Below, piece by piece: positions 6,684 through 7,546 of a stretch of 7,546 nucleotides of DNA. The notes beneath the pieces were generated by a model. The model was not told the origin of the DNA and made no database searches. It worked only from the letters and a program-made list of their open reading frames with translations. This DNA is from Burkholderiales bacterium (GTDB lineage: Bacteria > Pseudomonadota > Gammaproteobacteria > Burkholderiales > SG8-41). Both the position numbers and the translations under genes were made by a program. Position 1 is the stretch's first letter. Each line of letters begins with the position of its first letter. Location of the stretch: contig SYEN01000417.1 of the NCBI GenBank assembly GCA_005800795.1, positions 1-7,546 of the forward strand, given 5' to 3'.

Positions 6684-7183
6684 TTAGAGGTTCAAGAACT
6701 TCGCGGCGTTGTCCCACACAATCTGTTGTTTTTTGTTCCGCGGTCAAGGACTTCACGCCGTCAGGTATCTGACCGGCTCTTCGTAGGCGATGTCGAAACA
6801 ATAATCGCTGCCCACCAGAATACGATCCGCACCGACCAGCTTGATGAGGTCTTCCAGCAGTTCTTTGTTGTAGCTGAAGGTATCGTAAGTAAAGCGCTTC
6901 AAGTAGCTAGACGGCGGATTGCTGATGGTTTTACATTCAGCGCGCGTGTAAAAGCCACTATCAAGCCGCCCGCGCAGCGCGGTGAGCACGCCGCCGTAGA
7001 TCAGGTGCGAGGCCGCGAGCACGGTGTCGAATGGGTTGCCGCATACGTTGATGAGGTAAAACTGCTTCATGCGCCCATTGTTGATCATCATCGGGTGCAG
7101 GAAGATCGGCAGACCCAGCGCCTCGCGGCGTTCGTAGACGGGGAAGAAGCTGCGATCCGGCCACTCGTGATTTTGACTTTGGG
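6684..7183 (-). pseudogene. Amidohydrolase (amidohydrolase-2 / ACMSD-like) remnant, truncated and frameshifted
   Basis: The minus strand encodes WPDRSFFPVYERREALGLPI and onward: FLHP, GNPFDTVLAASHLIYGGVL, GRLDSGFYTRAECK, NPPSSYLKRFTYDT, and LIKLVGADRILVGSDYCFD (Asp of the metal site). This is the C-terminal half of a metal-dependent amidohydrolase of the family that includes aminocarboxymuconate-semialdehyde decarboxylase. It is broken in four ways. The N-terminal half with the HxH motif is absent: homology starts around 7170, next to the EVE stop codon. About 20 residues normally between GGVL and GRLD, with a conserved His, are missing in frame. One base is lost near 6755 (YLTA then TGA). 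One extra base sits in a six-T run at 6729-6734. Beyond the second shift the normal end resumes: QQIVWDNAAKFLNL, TAA at 6686-6684. Confidence 0.75.
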
Positions 7184-7546
7184 TTAAAGCAGCTTGACAA
7201 TAAATTCCCACTCCGCCGGGTCCACCGGCGTGATCGACAGCCGGTTGCCGCGCGCAAGGATGCGCATGTTGGCGAGCGGCTGGTGTGAACGCAGCTCGGG
7301 CAACCCGACGACGCGGGTTTTTTTCACGTATTTCACGTCGACGTGCAGCCAGCGCGGATTGTCGCGTGTGGATTTTCCGTCGTAGTACGGGCTTTTCTTG
7401 TCGAACTGGGTTTCGTCGGGGTAAGCCAGTTTGCACACTTCAGCGATGCCGACGATGCCGGGCTCATCGCAACTGGAGTGGTAGAAAAAAACCTTGTCGC
7501 CCTTTTGCATCTGGTCGCGCATGAAGTTGCGCGCCTGATAGTTGCG
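7184..7546 (-). CDS. EVE domain-containing protein (PUA-like), 5' end outside the window
   Basis: The minus-strand frame is open from the right edge to TAA 7186-7184. It begins RNYQARNFMRDQMQKGDKVF and continues FYHSSCDEPGIVGIAEV, DNPRWLHVDVKYVKK, LARGNRLSITPVDPAEWEFI. These are the central and C-terminal hallmarks of EVE-domain proteins, small (about 150 residues) PUA/YTH-like folds related to human THYN1. EVE domains have an aromatic pocket thought to read modified bases in DNA or RNA, and fused EVE domains occur in modification-dependent restriction systems; stand-alone copies like this are common housekeeping-type genes of unsettled role. About 35 N-terminal residues are missing at the edge, so the in-frame ATG at 7522 is internal and not the start. 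The C-terminus looks full length. There is no sign of a restriction partner in the window. Confidence 0.92.
   Translation of the reverse strand, partial: RNYQARNFMRDQMQKGDKVFFYHSSCDEPGIVGIAEVCKLAYPDETQFDKKSPYYDGKSTRDNPRWLHVDVKYVKKTRVVGLPELRSHQPLANMRILARGNRLSITPVDPAEWEFIVKLL

Noticed and set aside
7187..7436. N-terminal extension of the amidohydrolase frame up to an ATG at 7436.
   Set aside because: It runs antiparallel in register with the EVE coding frame on the same strand and is Arg-rich without homology; it is a shadow of the EVE gene.

Overview
The window looks like a GC-rich proteobacterial chromosome, most likely a betaproteobacterium of the Burkholderiales type. This is inference: it rests on the Bug-family (TctC-like) solute-binding protein, which is greatly expanded in that group, on codon use rich in G/C third positions, and on the IS3-type insertion sequence end. 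Nothing here (no rRNA or marker gene) fixes the taxon.

Layout, left to right. Positions 1-141 are the right end of an IS3-family insertion sequence: the last 34 codons of its transposase on the + strand, then a terminal inverted repeat. The element abuts a minus-strand lipoprotein gene (139-741) and its last three bases supply that gene's stop codon, so the lipoprotein is probably cut short. Between 742 and 1136 there is a candidate promoter for the lipoprotein gene and a decayed + strand remnant of the 3' end of lgt (prolipoprotein diacylglyceryl transferase). From 6433 down to 1137, on the minus strand, runs a compact four-gene cluster: a MoxR-family AAA+ ATPase, a DUF58 protein, a TgpA-like membrane transglutaminase (4-base ATGA overlap with DUF58), and a Bug-family periplasmic binding protein starting 3 bases after the transglutaminase stop codon. 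Positions 6530-7183 hold wreckage of amidohydrolase-like genes: a clear remnant without its N-terminus and with two opposing frameshifts, and a shorter doubtful one. The window closes with the 3' part of an EVE-domain protein gene (7184-7546, minus) that runs off the right edge.

How the genes work together. MoxR ATPase, DUF58 and TgpA form a widely conserved set thought to act at the cell envelope: the ATPase as a chaperone-like remodeller in the cytoplasm, DUF58 as a membrane-anchored partner with a vWA-like region, and TgpA placing a Cys-His-Asp transglutaminase-like domain on the periplasmic side. The unusual part is the Bug protein as a tightly packed fourth gene without TctA/TctB membrane partners. 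The flanks of the cluster are worn by insertion and deletion (IS end, lgt remnant, amidohydrolase remnants), which marks the cluster as an intact block within rearranged surroundings.
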